Positions 33,650-44,161 of a stretch of 64,000 nucleotides of DNA are shown piece after piece. The notes below the pieces were generated by a model that had not been told where the DNA came from, ran no database searches, and saw only the letters and a list, made by a program, of their open reading frames with translations. Each line of letters starts with the position of its first letter. The stretch's first letter is position 1. Source of the DNA: Phyllobacterium trifolii (GTDB lineage: Bacteria > Pseudomonadota > Alphaproteobacteria > Rhizobiales > Rhizobiaceae). The translations under genes and the position numbers were made by a program. Location: positions 62,001 to 126,000 of the forward strand of contig NZ_JACHXN010000014.1 in assembly GCF_014192095.1 (NCBI RefSeq), written 5' to 3'.

Positions 33650-35500
33650 GTGAGGCACATCAGCCAAATCTTCATTGTCGGAGCCGCGGTCGTCGCCCTC
33701 ACTCAGGGTTTGGCGAGAAATTCCCAAGGCAGCGACATGAGGCCCGTCAGCAACGGTGCTCGGGGGGGGGATGAGGTTTCGTTTGCTAAGGCGGTGCAGC
33801 GCTGGAATGGGCATTTCCTTTGGGAGCCGGCGTCGGCGAGCGGCGACACGATCACCCGGTTCGGGGATGAGACACGCGCTGTGTTCGGTCCGATTCCCGA
33901 CGGGGACTGCACGGACGGTGCGGCCAAAACAATACCCCTGCAAATCGACGGCAATATTGTCGATCTTAAACCGAATCCGGGAAAGGCCGGGCATCCGCTG
34001 GAATTCGAGCATCGCGATAGCGAGGGGAAGGTGGTCAAATGGACAAGCGGTGTTGCGCGATGTGACAAGCCTTCACTGACTGGAAGCGCAACCTATTGCG
34101 GCCTGAACTCAAGACTGAACCGTGTCGAAAATGGCGATGTGGAATGGCTTTTCCTTTGCCGCAAGTCGAGCCACAGCCTTGAGGTAGAACCCATCCCCTA
34201 TTGGCAGCGCTCAAATCCGAAGTTTGCGCTGTTCGGCGTTATCGGGTTCAACAGGCGCTCGGGCGAGATTGTGTTCTTTGACGGCAGAAAAGACTGGGGT
34301 GAATTCGACTGGTCGGAGAAATTCGTCCCGCCTGGTGGCCGTTCTTATCACGACAGCGAAGGCCGGGCGGAGGCAGAAGTCCTTTACGACCCGACATTCC
34401 AGGTGCAATGCTCCGCTTGCCACGACAACAAAAGTGCCTATGTCATCAACCCCAATATTCAGCAAGCGAGAGTAGGCTATCTTGCCGGAAATCATGATCC
34501 GAGAGCGCCCGCCTTCAGTCTGGGCAATTTGCTCCCCGCCGCGCCGCGGAGCAGGTCAACACCGTTCCGCGTTATAGGATCCGGTTACACTGCCACCTAT
34601 GGCGTCGATCTCGAGCGCGCCATGACAGTCCGGGATCCGACGGGAAACTGCACCGAGTGTCATACCTTGACGACGCAAACGACGGGGCAGCGCTTTGCAG
34701 CCGATGCAGTGGCACGAGACCCCGTCATTGCACATCCGAAAAGGTCTCAGTCTCTTCGGCTCAGGGCGGAGCAGCGGAAGTTGCGGGAAATAAACTCTCA
34801 CAGGACGAAGTGGGCGTCCCGATCCGGCGCCGGGAAAATCCATCCCTGGATGGTTCCGATCGATGGAAATGAATTGTCGGCTCTACCGCCCGAAATCAGT
34901 GCCTCAGACTGGAGCGTGTTGAGTAATTGTCTGTGGGGAGCAGGGGGCAACGAGTGCGCTTACGCACCGCTTTATACGTCCTGTCCCGCACCAGAAGCAC
35001 CGGCGCAGGGCGATAACTCGAAGCCCGAGGGCCTGTCCATTGACGTTGTACGCCCACTGGGCACAGAAGCGATTGCCGACCGGGTAGTTAGGCTGAGCTG
35101 GCGCTATCTGAACAGTTACGGCAATGTTCCGCAAAGAGACGATGTGCGATTCAATGTGGCGGTCAAGTCGACGGAAATCCCGACATCAGGTGCAACGCCG
35201 TCGCCACTGGACTATCCTGGTTTGGAGGAGGCGACGGATAACAATTTTGTCGCCGTAGACGGCGAGACGGGGACATCTGGTTCGGCCACGCTGATCCGCA
35301 ACGTTTCCTACTTCGGCCACTCGAAATTCACCGATCCCGTTCCGTCGAAGGATATGCGGGCCTTCAAGCTGGATTTGCCTGCCCAATGCAATCGCCGTTA
35401 CCTCGTTCGCATAATGCCCAAGAGATTTTGCTTCGACCAAAGCAACGTCACCTATGGGCAGGCCGATCATCTTCTCTATGCTGACGTCTCATGCGATTGA
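33650..35500 (+). CDS. exported diheme cytochrome c-like protein
   Basis: A 616-residue protein from a GTG start, with a signal-like N terminus (RHISQIFIVGAAVVALTQGLA). Two heme-binding CxxCH sites are present: CSACH from residue 254 and CTECH from residue 334. The remaining sequence has no close match in my memory. It has many aromatic residues and a C-terminal region with beta character. A periplasmic electron-transfer or redox-enzyme role is likely. Its 3' end overlaps the convergent cyclase gene by 12 bases. It is probably cotranscribed with the NTF2-like gene. Confidence 0.7.
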   Translation: MRHISQIFIVGAAVVALTQGLARNSQGSDMRPVSNGARGGDEVSFAKAVQRWNGHFLWEPASASGDTITRFGDETRAVFGPIPDGDCTDGAAKTIPLQIDGNIVDLKPNPGKAGHPLEFEHRDSEGKVVKWTSGVARCDKPSLTGSATYCGLNSRLNRVENGDVEWLFLCRKSSHSLEVEPIPYWQRSNPKFALFGVIGFNRRSGEIVFFDGRKDWGEFDWSEKFVPPGGRSYHDSEGRAEAEVLYDPTFQVQCSACHDNKSAYVINPNIQQARVGYLAGNHDPRAPAFSLGNLLPAAPRSRSTPFRVIGSGYTATYGVDLERAMTVRDPTGNCTECHTLTTQTTGQRFAADAVARDPVIAHPKRSQSLRLRAEQRKLREINSHRTKWASRSGAGKIHPWMVPIDGNELSALPPEISASDWSVLSNCLWGAGGNECAYAPLYTSCPAPEAPAQGDNSKPEGLSIDVVRPLGTEAIADRVVRLSWRYLNSYGNVPQRDDVRFNVAVKSTEIPTSGATPSPLDYPGLEEATDNNFVAVDGETGTSGSATLIRNVSYFGHSKFTDPVPSKDMRAFKLDLPAQCNRRYLVRIMPKRFCFDQSNVTYGQADHLLYADVSCD

Positions 35501-38500
35501 AGAAGGCCGATCATTCTTGATCTTTCCATCGAACGAACGCCTCAGTTCCGTCAGGCTTTGGCTGGCCTTCTGCTCCCACGAGCGCGCTCCTTGTTTGCGC
35601 GCAAAAGCAATGGCTTTTTTAAACAATGCTTCGGCAAAGCCGGTCGCATTTTTCTTGCGCAGCACTTCGCCTTTCAGCCGGAGCAGCTCCGCGGTGAAAT
35701 AGTTTTCATTGGTGTTGCTCACGAGATCCAGCGCTTCGTCAACGGCGTCAGATGCCTTTTCGATTGCCTGAGCCTGAAGATAGCATTCCGCCAGCAGCCC
35801 CAGATAGCAAGATTTGTCGATCTCCTGATCGCCGAGGTTATCGCAGGTCTTACGCATCTTTTCCAAGCCGTCAAAGTTGCGGTCAGCGCGGACCATGGCC
35901 CAGCCCTCGAAGAACGAGCCCATATTCAGCCACAGCTGAAATCCGTTCTCCGTTGCCAAAGGAATGAGCTCGTTGGTTAGCTCGCGTAGTTTGATGACAT
36001 CGTTGCGCAGTGCCAACAGAATGCAGCCATTGCCAAGGCAGGCGGCAAGTCTGTAAGCCGACTGCTGACGTGCATCGAGTTCCGCAGCGTCATAGAGGTC
36101 AATTGACCTTTGATGTTCACCGAGCAAATGCAATGTCCAGGCGAGGTAAAGCATCGGCATGCTCGGAAAGTCGCTGCCGATTGTGGCCTTATGTGCTTCG
36201 TACCCAAGCGAACGTTCGAGATAGTCGCGGGCACCTTTGAGATTACCCTGAGAAAACAGGCTCATACCCTTGAACTGCAGTCCCAGTACCCGGGCCTTGA
36301 TATGATCGCGTTTCCTGCCGATGTCGAGCAACCGGTCACTAGCCCATTCGGCATCGGCAAAGTGTGCAGAATTGAAGGCCGTACCGAAGAGACCGTCGAG
36401 CGCCCGGACAGGCGATTCCGTATCGCCGAGCTCGTCACTCAATCGCATTGCATTTCGGTAAGCATCGCTACCTTCGCGCGTGACATATCCAAATGTCGCG
36501 TAGTGCACGTCGCCGATCTCCAGCCAGAGCCGCAACTCCTTCTCTTTGCGCTCGAGCGTAGCCGGAAGCTTATGCAGGCATTCAACGCCATGTGCAAACA
36601 TGTTTGCGGCTTCTACTTTGGCCCAGGTCTTGCCAACATTCAGACCTGCAGCAAGCCAGCAGTCAGCGGCCCGTTCCAACTCGTCTGCTTCGGAATAGTG
36701 TTGTGCCAAGAGCTCTGGATGTTCTGCTGCCAGTTTGGGATAGATCTTCTGAATGGCCTCCGCAACCTTGCCATGAAGTTCGCGGCAACGTTCTCGCAAC
36801 AAAGTGTCGTGTGCGGCCTCCTGGAGCAGCGCGTGTGTGAATATGTAGCTCTTCCGGTTTGGCTGGGGTGCGAATAATCCCGACTCGACAAGGTGGCGTA
36901 ACGCGGAATTTAATGAACGAGCCGACAAGCCGCTAAGTCGGCTTAGCAACCTGAGGTCGAATTCCCGTCCAATGACCGCAGCGGTTTGAGCGATCATCTT
37001 GCCAGGGCCAAGTTTGTCGAGACGCGACAACAGCGAAGATTGCAGCGAATTCGGAACCCCGACGGACTGCTCCCGCACCTCTGACTCCGAAGGAAAGAGT
37101 GGGCCGCCTGTCTCCAGAGCTGTCCGCGCCAATTCTTCGACGTAGAGAGGAACACCCTCGGCTCTGTTCAGCACAGAGGTTTGAATTTCGCTCGGCAGGG
37201 GTTTGCCGCCGCTAACATTGCTGACGAGCATACGAGCTTCGTAGTCGCTTAGCCGCTTGAGTGCGATCTTGTGCAAGTTTTCGCCCTTCAACGGCCTGCA
37301 AAGTGTCTTCTCACGTGTCGTGATAAGGATCAGCATCGGGAATGATGCCACCTCTTCCAAGAGCGCCTCAAGCACATCGCTCGAAGAAGGGTCGATCCAC
37401 TGTTCATCCTCGATCGACAGCAGAACGCGGTTGATGCGCGATACGTGATGGAGCCAATCTATGATTATGCGATGCGAAACACTGCGCTGCCGCGGCGCCG
37501 TCAGGTCAGAAGGCGGGTAACGGTGCTGGTCGATGGAAAGCAAACCCGCAAATATAGGCAGGGATTCAGCGAGGGGGACATCGCTCAGAGCGAGAATTGC
37601 CTCGAGTTTTTCCAGACCCTGCGCGGGATTGTCACCATGAATTCCGGCATAGCGTTTGAGCAATGTGAGAAATGGGAACAGTGCGCTGTTGGAGTATGCG
37701 GACGAACACTGAAGCGTCAAATACGTGCATTGCGGCATACGGCGCTGAGCTTCGAAAATGAGCCGCGACTTGCCGATACCGGCTTCACCTGAAACAAGCG
37801 ATGCCTGACCGCGGTTTTCTGCAACCACCTCTCGCCAGAGTTCGAGCACCTGGGACATTTCGTTGCGGCGGCCGACAAGTTCCGTCAATTGAGTTCGTTT
37901 GGCGAAGCGGTTCTCCAGAATTCGCTCTTTTTCGGCCCGCCAGACGTGTATCTGCTTGGAAAAACCTTTCAATGTTTGCTGGCCAAGGTCGGTGAATTCG
38001 AATGCGCCGGCGGCATTGTCGTGAGTCTGTTGATCCGTCAAAATGGTTTGCGGCTGCGCCATTGTCTGGAGCCGTTGTGCAAGGTTGGGTATAGATCCTA
38101 AAGCGACCGTAGACACGCCTGCAGGCGCTCCGAGAAAATCCCCCACCACCACGAGGCCACTTGCTATTCCTATCCGGACCCGTAAAGGCGGTCCTGCTGC
38201 TACCGAGATCTCGGGTACGAGCCTCAGAATATCGAAGGCCAGAGCAAGTGCATGCTCTGCGTCGTCTTCTTCAGCAATCGGATAACCGAATAATGCCTGA
38301 AAGGCGTCGCCTATATAGTTGGCCGCAATGCCGTTGTGGCTTCTCACCGCATTGTTGCATTGCCGCAGATAGTCTCGCGTCAGTTTGCTGAAATCCTCCG
38401 GATCCAGCAGAACCGCATATTCGGTTGAATCCACCAGATCGCAAAACAGAATGGTCAATGGACGGCGCTCGCCCGAAATTTGCGATAGCTCGCCACTGCC

Positions 38501-38683
38501 TTCTTCGATCAATCGCGCGATACCCGCGAGAATCTTTTTTCTGGGACCGAGCGGAATCCGCATGCTCTGCAGGTCACTGTCCGAGAGGAGGCGGAGACTA
38601 TCAAAGTCGACTTGAGATTCCGCGAACGCGTCGGCAAAGTGATCAAGCTTCAGCTTGTTCAACCATTTCCTGACATCCTGCAT
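35489..38683 (-). CDS. multidomain signalling protein: SAM, class III nucleotide cyclase, AAA ATPase, TPR
   Basis: A 1064-residue protein. A SAM domain (residues 1-60, MQDVRKWLNKLKLDHFADAF) precedes a class III cyclase domain. Both metal-binding Asp are visible, in LFCDLVDSTE and NYIGDAFQALFG. An ATPase of the AAA/STAND type follows with Walker A GEAGIGKSR and Walker B LLSIEDEQW. The C-terminal half (about residues 560-1040) is rich in TPR-like helices. Such proteins are common in rhizobia and bradyrhizobia as cAMP-linked sensors. It may sense a ligand through the TPR part. It is convergent with the cytochrome-like gene. Confidence 0.85.
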   Translation of the reverse strand: MQDVRKWLNKLKLDHFADAFAESQVDFDSLRLLSDSDLQSMRIPLGPRKKILAGIARLIEEGSGELSQISGERRPLTILFCDLVDSTEYAVLLDPEDFSKLTRDYLRQCNNAVRSHNGIAANYIGDAFQALFGYPIAEEDDAEHALALAFDILRLVPEISVAAGPPLRVRIGIASGLVVVGDFLGAPAGVSTVALGSIPNLAQRLQTMAQPQTILTDQQTHDNAAGAFEFTDLGQQTLKGFSKQIHVWRAEKERILENRFAKRTQLTELVGRRNEMSQVLELWREVVAENRGQASLVSGEAGIGKSRLIFEAQRRMPQCTYLTLQCSSAYSNSALFPFLTLLKRYAGIHGDNPAQGLEKLEAILALSDVPLAESLPIFAGLLSIDQHRYPPSDLTAPRQRSVSHRIIIDWLHHVSRINRVLLSIEDEQWIDPSSSDVLEALLEEVASFPMLILITTREKTLCRPLKGENLHKIALKRLSDYEARMLVSNVSGGKPLPSEIQTSVLNRAEGVPLYVEELARTALETGGPLFPSESEVREQSVGVPNSLQSSLLSRLDKLGPGKMIAQTAAVIGREFDLRLLSRLSGLSARSLNSALRHLVESGLFAPQPNRKSYIFTHALLQEAAHDTLLRERCRELHGKVAEAIQKIYPKLAAEHPELLAQHYSEADELERAADCWLAAGLNVGKTWAKVEAANMFAHGVECLHKLPATLERKEKELRLWLEIGDVHYATFGYVTREGSDAYRNAMRLSDELGDTESPVRALDGLFGTAFNSAHFADAEWASDRLLDIGRKRDHIKARVLGLQFKGMSLFSQGNLKGARDYLERSLGYEAHKATIGSDFPSMPMLYLAWTLHLLGEHQRSIDLYDAAELDARQQSAYRLAACLGNGCILLALRNDVIKLRELTNELIPLATENGFQLWLNMGSFFEGWAMVRADRNFDGLEKMRKTCDNLGDQEIDKSCYLGLLAECYLQAQAIEKASDAVDEALDLVSNTNENYFTAELLRLKGEVLRKKNATGFAEALFKKAIAFARKQGARSWEQKASQSLTELRRSFDGKIKNDRPSSIA

Positions 38684-38811
38684 AGGACCCCCGTGAACCG
38701 CCTTGGATCAAGATGGTCTTTGACTCATCACGAATGCCAACAAGAATAACATTATTTTCAATTGCTGACTCAAGCATTCGAGCCGCGGTACTAATCATTC
38801 CGAAGTAGTTT

Positions 38812-39696
38812 TCAGGAAGAGACCAACTTATCTATCACCTGCGCAAGGGAAATATTCCATTTTGGGGCGCGCCAATCGAAAACGTCAAAGAATTTGTCCG
38901 TCGACAATCTGGAGTTAAGCGGGCGAGCGGCCTTTGTAGGATATTCAGCGGTAAGAATGTCCCTGACCTCGGCAAGGGGACCGCCTTTATTGCTGCTTGC
39001 CGCAAAGATTTCCCTGGCGAACGAGCTCCAGTTCGTATCGCCGCTGCCCGCGAGATGATAGATGCCGAAAGCATCGAATGCCGGGTCTGTCCGCAGCCGG
39101 TCGGCAACTCGCAAAATAGCATCTGCTATATCAAGCGCTGATGTGGGATTGCCCCATTGATCCGAAACCACCGACACGGTGTCGCGGCTTTCCGCCAGCT
39201 TGAGCATCGTCTTCACAAAGTTCTTGCCGAACGGGCTATAGACCCACGCTGTCCGCAAGATCAGATGGCGAGGGTTGGCGGCAGCGACGGTCATTTCACC
39301 CTCGAGTTTCGATTGGCCATAAACGCCGCACGGTCCAGTCGGATCGGTTTCCGTATAAGGCCTATCGCCCTCTCCAGAAAACACATAATCCGTGGAGAGA
39401 TGGATTACAGGGGCTCCTACCGTCGCGGCAGCTTGCGCCACAATTCCCGCGCCGACTGCATTAACGGCATGGGCCAGCTCGGGTTCGTCCTCGGCAAGAT
39501 CAACCGCCGTATATGCTGCCGCAGAGACGACCAGATTTGGCCTGGCGGCATAGATTGCTTCGGAGACGGTTTCGGTGCGCGTCAGATCGAACTCCGGGCG
39601 TCCGAGAGCAATGAGCTCGATTGAAGGCTGATATGCTGCCCGTTCGATGAGGCTGCGTACGACTTGTCCTTCTCGTCCCGTAACGACAATCCTCAT
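38812..39696 (-). CDS. rfbD: dTDP-4-dehydrorhamnose reductase
   Basis: A 294-residue SDR-type enzyme. The NAD(P) motif reads [16 protein letters not shown]. The catalytic Tyr-x3-Lys is in YGQSKLEGE, with STDYVFSG before it. It makes dTDP-L-rhamnose by reducing dTDP-4-keto-rhamnose, the last step of the pathway. It is the last gene of rfbA-C-B-D and overlaps rfbB by 4 bases. Confidence 0.95.
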   Translation of the reverse strand: MRIVVTGREGQVVRSLIERAAYQPSIELIALGRPEFDLTRTETVSEAIYAARPNLVVSAAAYTAVDLAEDEPELAHAVNAVGAGIVAQAAATVGAPVIHLSTDYVFSGEGDRPYTETDPTGPCGVYGQSKLEGEMTVAAANPRHLILRTAWVYSPFGKNFVKTMLKLAESRDTVSVVSDQWGNPTSALDIADAILRVADRLRTDPAFDAFGIYHLAGSGDTNWSSFAREIFAASSNKGGPLAEVRDILTAEYPTKAARPLNSRLSTDKFFDVFDWRAPKWNISLAQVIDKLVSS

Positions 39697-40763
39697 GACG
39701 TTCCTTTGGCCGCTGCGCCGAGCCGCTCGCCAGCATAACGCTCACCACGAATTGGCTGCCACCACCACTCATTGTCGAGATACCACTGCACAGTGCGCTC
39801 CAGGCCGGTCTCGAACGTTTCCGCAGGCGTCCATCCGAGTTCCCGCTCTATCTTGGAGGCATCTATGGCGTAACGGCGATCATGGCCCGGCCGGTCGGTG
39901 ACGAAAGTGATCAGGTCGCGATAATGCCGGTTACCGCTCCGGGGACGTTTCTTGTCGAGAATATCACAGATCGTTTCGACGACGCTGAGATTGGTGCGTT
40001 CCGCCCGACCACCGATATTATAGCTTTCGCCGGGTTTGCCCTTGGTGACGACCAGTTCGAGTGCGCGGGCGTGATCTTCCACATACAGCCAGTCACGTAT
40101 ATTGGCACCGGCGCCGTAGACGGGCAGGGGCTTGCCATCGAGGGCATTGAGAATGACCAGAGGGATCAGTTTTTCCGGAAAATGGAAGGGACCGTAATTG
40201 TTCGAGCAATTCGACAGCACCACAGGCAGGCCATAGGTCTCATGCCAGGCCCGGACCAGATGATCCGAAGCAGCCTTGGAAGCGGAGTAAGGCGACGACG
40301 GCGCGTAAGGTGTTTCCTCGGTGAAGATACCGCTGTCGAAAGGAAGGTCGCCGAACACTTCGTCAGTAGAAATATGATGGAATCTGAACGCGGATTTCGT
40401 CGGCTCCGAAAGCTCCCGCCAATAGGTCAGCGCCGCATTGAGCATACGGAACGTACCAACGATGTTTGTTTCGATAAAAGCGGCCGGGCCGTCGATAGAG
40501 CGATCGACGTGGCTCTCGGCTGCAAGATGCATGATCGCATCGATCTTCTCCTTGCGGAGAAGGCCGAGGATCGTCACATCGTCGCAGATATCGGCCTTGG
40601 CGAAGCTGTAATTCGGATGGTTTTCAAGCTGGCGCAATGAAGCGAGATTGCCCGCATAGGTGAGCTTGTCAACATTGACGACATGGTTCTTCGGGTTGGC
40701 GGCAAGATGACGGCAGATCGCTGATCCAATGAAGCCGGCGCCGCCAGTAACAAGTATCTTCAT
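39693..40763 (-). CDS. rfbB: dTDP-glucose 4,6-dehydratase
   Basis: A 356-residue extended SDR. The GxxGxxG is GGAGFIG near residue 8. STDEVFGDL carries the catalytic Thr-Asp-Glu and YSASKAASD the Tyr-x3-Lys. It converts dTDP-glucose to dTDP-4-keto-6-deoxyglucose. Its place between rfbC and rfbD, with a short gap and an overlap, makes one operon. Confidence 0.96.
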   Translation of the reverse strand: MKILVTGGAGFIGSAICRHLAANPKNHVVNVDKLTYAGNLASLRQLENHPNYSFAKADICDDVTILGLLRKEKIDAIMHLAAESHVDRSIDGPAAFIETNIVGTFRMLNAALTYWRELSEPTKSAFRFHHISTDEVFGDLPFDSGIFTEETPYAPSSPYSASKAASDHLVRAWHETYGLPVVLSNCSNNYGPFHFPEKLIPLVILNALDGKPLPVYGAGANIRDWLYVEDHARALELVVTKGKPGESYNIGGRAERTNLSVVETICDILDKKRPRSGNRHYRDLITFVTDRPGHDRRYAIDASKIERELGWTPAETFETGLERTVQWYLDNEWWWQPIRGERYAGERLGAAAKGTS

Positions 40764-40778
40764 GAAATTGATTGCTCC

Positions 40779-41333
40779 TCAGGGAAAGATATCGGCACCA
40801 TCGAGCAAGGGCGCCTTCCGGTCCTTGTCAGACAGCTGAATAGCAGCGGCCTCGAAGGGCCAATCAACACCTATGGAAGGATCATCGAAACGGATATTGC
40901 GATCGTGTTCGGGTGAATAGTAATCCGTCACCTTATAGATGACCTCGGTGTTTTCCTCCAAGGTCACAAACCCGTGTGCGAAGCCTTTTGGAACAAGGAT
41001 CTGGTTCCATTTCGTAGCGGACACCTCAAGTGCAAGCCATTTCCCGAAGGTCGGCGATGATCTCCGGATGTCGACAACGACATCGAGTATAGAGCCGCTC
41101 ACGACGCGGACCAGTTTATCCTGCGCGCGTGGCGGCAATTGGTAGTGCAACCCGCGAAGAACACCCCTGGCAGCCGAAAGAGAGTGATTGTCCTGAACGA
41201 ATTCAAGATCGATCCCTGCTTTGGCCAGAGCTTGCGCATTATAGGTTTCGGAGAAGAACCCCCTCTCATCGCCGAATTTGGGCGGCTTGATCTCGAACAC
41301 CCCTGAGAGGGCGAGAGGGTTGACTTCAATCAT
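40779..41333 (-). CDS. rfbC: dTDP-4-dehydrorhamnose 3,5-epimerase
   Basis: A 184-residue cupin enzyme. ATG 41333 has GGAGG 9 bases upstream and overlaps the rfbA stop by 8 bases; the longer frame is not needed. Family motifs: [31 protein letters not shown] with the catalytic His, and [11 protein letters not shown]. It epimerises C3 and C5 of the keto sugar. Confidence 0.95.
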   Translation of the reverse strand: MIEVNPLALSGVFEIKPPKFGDERGFFSETYNAQALAKAGIDLEFVQDNHSLSAARGVLRGLHYQLPPRAQDKLVRVVSGSILDVVVDIRRSSPTFGKWLALEVSATKWNQILVPKGFAHGFVTLEENTEVIYKVTDYYSPEHDRNIRFDDPSIGVDWPFEAAAIQLSDKDRKAPLLDGADIFP

Positions 41334-42210
41334 CGTTTCCGACCTCCGCTGCACGGCGGCGCAAATACGCGGCATATTCGGTCTTGCCCATTTTGGCCGC
41401 TCTCTCCAAAACCTGCTCGGCGTTCAGCCAACCCCACTCCAAGCCGATCTCTTCCGGGCAGGCAATCTTGATGCCTTGGCGGTGTTCGATGGTGCGCACG
41501 AACGAAGAGGCCTCATGCAGACTGTCGTGCGTCCCCGTATCGAGCCAGGCATAGCCGCGTCCCAATCGCTGGACCCGCAATTCGCCGCGCTCAAGATAGA
41601 TATTGTTGACGCTGGTAATCTCCAGTTCGCCGCGATGGGAAGGCTTGATGGATCGCGCGATATCGACGACTTCGTTGTCATAGAAATACAGGCCGGTGAC
41701 AGCCCAGCTCGATTTCGGCTTGATTGGCTTTTCTTCGATGGAAAGCACCTGCCCTGAGGCCTTGTCGAACTCGACGACGCCATAGCGTTGCGGGTTATCG
41801 ACGTGATAGGCAAAAACTGTGCCGCCCTTTTCGCCGGTCGACGCCTGCTGGCAGAGGTTGGACAGACCATCGCCGAAATAGATATTGTCGCCAAGGATCA
41901 TTGCAACGCTATCGTCTCCGATAAACTCCCGACCGATGATGAACGCCTCCGCGAGGCCATTCGGATTTGGTTGTTCCGCATAGGAAAAATTCACGCCGAA
42001 ATCGCGGCCATCCCCCAAAAGCTTCTGGAACAGCGGCAAATCATGCGGTGTTGAAATCACCAGGATGTCACGTATTCCCGCCAGCATTAGAACGCTCAGC
42101 GGATAATAGATCATCGGCTTGTCGTAGATGGGAAGCATTTGCTTCGAGACGGCGATGGTCAATGGATAGAGACGTGTACCGCTTCCACCTGCGAGTATTA
42201 TTCCCTTCAT
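41326..42210 (-). CDS. rfbA: glucose-1-phosphate thymidylyltransferase
   Basis: A 294-residue nucleotidyltransferase. The nucleotide-binding signature is [18 protein letters not shown], followed by [17 protein letters not shown] and the metal-binding [11 protein letters not shown]. It makes dTDP-glucose, the first step to dTDP-rhamnose. It is the first gene of the operon, divergent from the glycosyltransferase genes. The 229 bases between them should hold both promoters. Confidence 0.96.
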   Translation of the reverse strand: MKGIILAGGSGTRLYPLTIAVSKQMLPIYDKPMIYYPLSVLMLAGIRDILVISTPHDLPLFQKLLGDGRDFGVNFSYAEQPNPNGLAEAFIIGREFIGDDSVAMILGDNIYFGDGLSNLCQQASTGEKGGTVFAYHVDNPQRYGVVEFDKASGQVLSIEEKPIKPKSSWAVTGLYFYDNEVVDIARSIKPSHRGELEITSVNNIYLERGELRVQRLGRGYAWLDTGTHDSLHEASSFVRTIEHRQGIKIACPEEIGLEWGWLNAEQVLERAAKMGKTEYAAYLRRRAAEVGNDD

Positions 42211-42439
42211 TAGACCTCTTCCTTACATAAGACGCGTAAGAGAACGCGGAAAATAATGTACTGGACAAACAGAACCGATTTCAGCACAAGCGCGGAATGC
42301 GGTTCGCTCATCTATGTGGCAGACATTTCGCGGCAATGCCTGGACAAGTCAACCGCGCCGAGGGCTCAGTTCGTTTTGCTTCCAACAGATAACATTTTTT
42401 GTAGCGCGATCGCACCAGATAGCGAATCATGGGTTTGAA

Positions 42440-43357
42440 ATGCAAATTGAACGCCAGCCAGAAGTCAGCGGCATTATCGTCACCTATAATCCTGACTTCA
42501 AAGGCCTGAAATCGTTACTCGATGCAATCGTTCCGCAACTCGGCTCGGTGATCATCGTCGACAACGGCTCGAAAGCCGATATCGGAACGTGGCTGCGTGA
42601 ACAGGATGTCCATGTCGACCTTGTAACGCTCGGCGATAATCTGGGCATCGCCAAAGCGCAGAACGTCGGCATCGAACAGGCACGTGCGCATGGATCGGGA
42701 TTTGTGCTGCTCCTTGATCAGGATAGTCTCCCCGCGCCCGACATGGTGGCGACGCTGCTGGCGGCTGCAAAAGCGCAGATGTCCGAGGGCGTGAATCTCG
42801 GATGTGTTGGCCCGCGATATCAAGACACCCGCCAGAACAACCCGCCGCCTTTTATCCGGACAAATGGCTTCCGGCTGGAGCGGCAGGCCTGCGTGACACC
42901 CGATGCTGTTGTGGATGTCGACTATCTGATCGCATCTGGCTGTCTCATCCCGATGTCAACGCTCGATGACGTTGGTGGTATGCGGGAGGAATTGTTCATC
43001 GACTATGTGGATATCGAGTGGGGTCTGCGGGCGCAGCAGAAGGGTTATCGCTCCTTCGGGGTTTGCGCGGCGCTCATGAAGCATGACCTTGGCGATGAAC
43101 CGATCTTGTTTCTCGGCAGGCAAATCCCCGTTCATAGTCCGTTGAGGCACTATTACCATTTCAGAAATGCGATTTGGCTCTACCGTCAGCCGTGGTTGCG
43201 GTTCAACTGGAAGGTCGTGGACGGGTCCCGCCTGCTGCGAAAGTATATATTCTACAGCCTTATAACCGTGCCCCGGCTTCAGCATGCCAAAATGATGACA
43301 ATCGGTATCTTTCACGGCCTTTTTGGCAAGATGGGAAAGAGGACCGGCAATGGCTGA
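42440..43357 (+). CDS. family-2 glycosyltransferase, rhamnosyltransferase-like
   Basis: From ATG 42440 (the open frame starts earlier but protein similarity begins at SGIIVTYNPDFKGL) the product has 305 residues. GT-A motifs: VIIVDNGSK, FVLLLDQDSLPAP (DxD-like) and MREELFIDYVDIEW. This is the pattern of dTDP-rhamnosyl transferases of O-antigen synthesis. It overlaps the next gene by 8 bases and stands across from the dTDP-rhamnose operon, whose product is its likely donor. Confidence 0.85.
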   Translation: MQIERQPEVSGIIVTYNPDFKGLKSLLDAIVPQLGSVIIVDNGSKADIGTWLREQDVHVDLVTLGDNLGIAKAQNVGIEQARAHGSGFVLLLDQDSLPAPDMVATLLAAAKAQMSEGVNLGCVGPRYQDTRQNNPPPFIRTNGFRLERQACVTPDAVVDVDYLIASGCLIPMSTLDDVGGMREELFIDYVDIEWGLRAQQKGYRSFGVCAALMKHDLGDEPILFLGRQIPVHSPLRHYYHFRNAIWLYRQPWLRFNWKVVDGSRLLRKYIFYSLITVPRLQHAKMMTIGIFHGLFGKMGKRTGNG

Positions 43358-44159
43358 ACCGCAGGATATCGAGCTCACGGTCTGTATCGTCATCTTCAAA
43401 CCCGACCGACCGACTGTCCTCAGGACGTTGCAAAGCTTGCGGAATGCGCTTGGTAGCCTGCCGCCATTGCAAGTGAAACTCACCATCGTCGATAATTCGC
43501 CCGGGCCTTCCGACCATGCCTGGCTCGTTGCCGCGTGTGGCGATCTGCCTTGCGAAATCATTTCAGGCCAGGGCAATGTAGGCTTCGGTCGAGCCAATAA
43601 TCTGGTATTGGGCCATACGGGCAAATATCATCTGGTGCTCAATCCGGATGTCGAGATGGAGCAGGACGCGATCAAACAGGCACTGTCATTCATGCGTGAC
43701 AACGCGGAATGTGGCCTACTTACCCCGCAGGCATTCAATCCCGATGGCAGCAAACAATACCTGTGCAAACGATATCCCACGCTGTTCGATCTTCTGCTGC
43801 GCGGGTTTGCGCCGAGCTGGCTCAAATCCTGGTTTCACAAGCGCCTCGACAGGTATGAGATGCATGATCAGCCGGCCAATTCCATCGCATGGGATCCGCC
43901 AATCGTCAGCGGCTGCTTCATGTTTTTCCGGGGCGACGTCTACACGAAGTTGAAGGGGTTCGATCCGCGTTACTTGCTGTATTTCGAAGACTTCGACGTC
44001 TCGCTCCGCACAGCGGAAATTGCGCGCATCGCCTATGTTCCAACAGTCAGGATCGTCCACGAAGGTGGACGCGCGGCTGACAAAGGTCTTTGGCATATTT
44101 GGCAATTTGTACGCTCAGCCGGGATTTTCTTCACGCAGCATACGATGAAAGTGTTCTGA
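43350..44159 (+). CDS. family-2 glycosyltransferase
   Basis: ATG 43350 has GAGGA upstream and gives 269 residues. The motifs are LTIVDNSPG, YHLVLNPDVEM (donor/metal site) and SGCFMFFRGDVYTKLKGFD, then YFEDFDVSLR. It belongs to the GT2 type used in rhamnan or O-chain assembly. It is coupled to the preceding transferase and ends 2 bases before the convergent phosphohexomutase gene. Confidence 0.85.
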   Translation: MAEPQDIELTVCIVIFKPDRPTVLRTLQSLRNALGSLPPLQVKLTIVDNSPGPSDHAWLVAACGDLPCEIISGQGNVGFGRANNLVLGHTGKYHLVLNPDVEMEQDAIKQALSFMRDNAECGLLTPQAFNPDGSKQYLCKRYPTLFDLLLRGFAPSWLKSWFHKRLDRYEMHDQPANSIAWDPPIVSGCFMFFRGDVYTKLKGFDPRYLLYFEDFDVSLRTAEIARIAYVPTVRIVHEGGRAADKGLWHIWQFVRSAGIFFTQHTMKVF

Positions 44160-44161
44160 CC

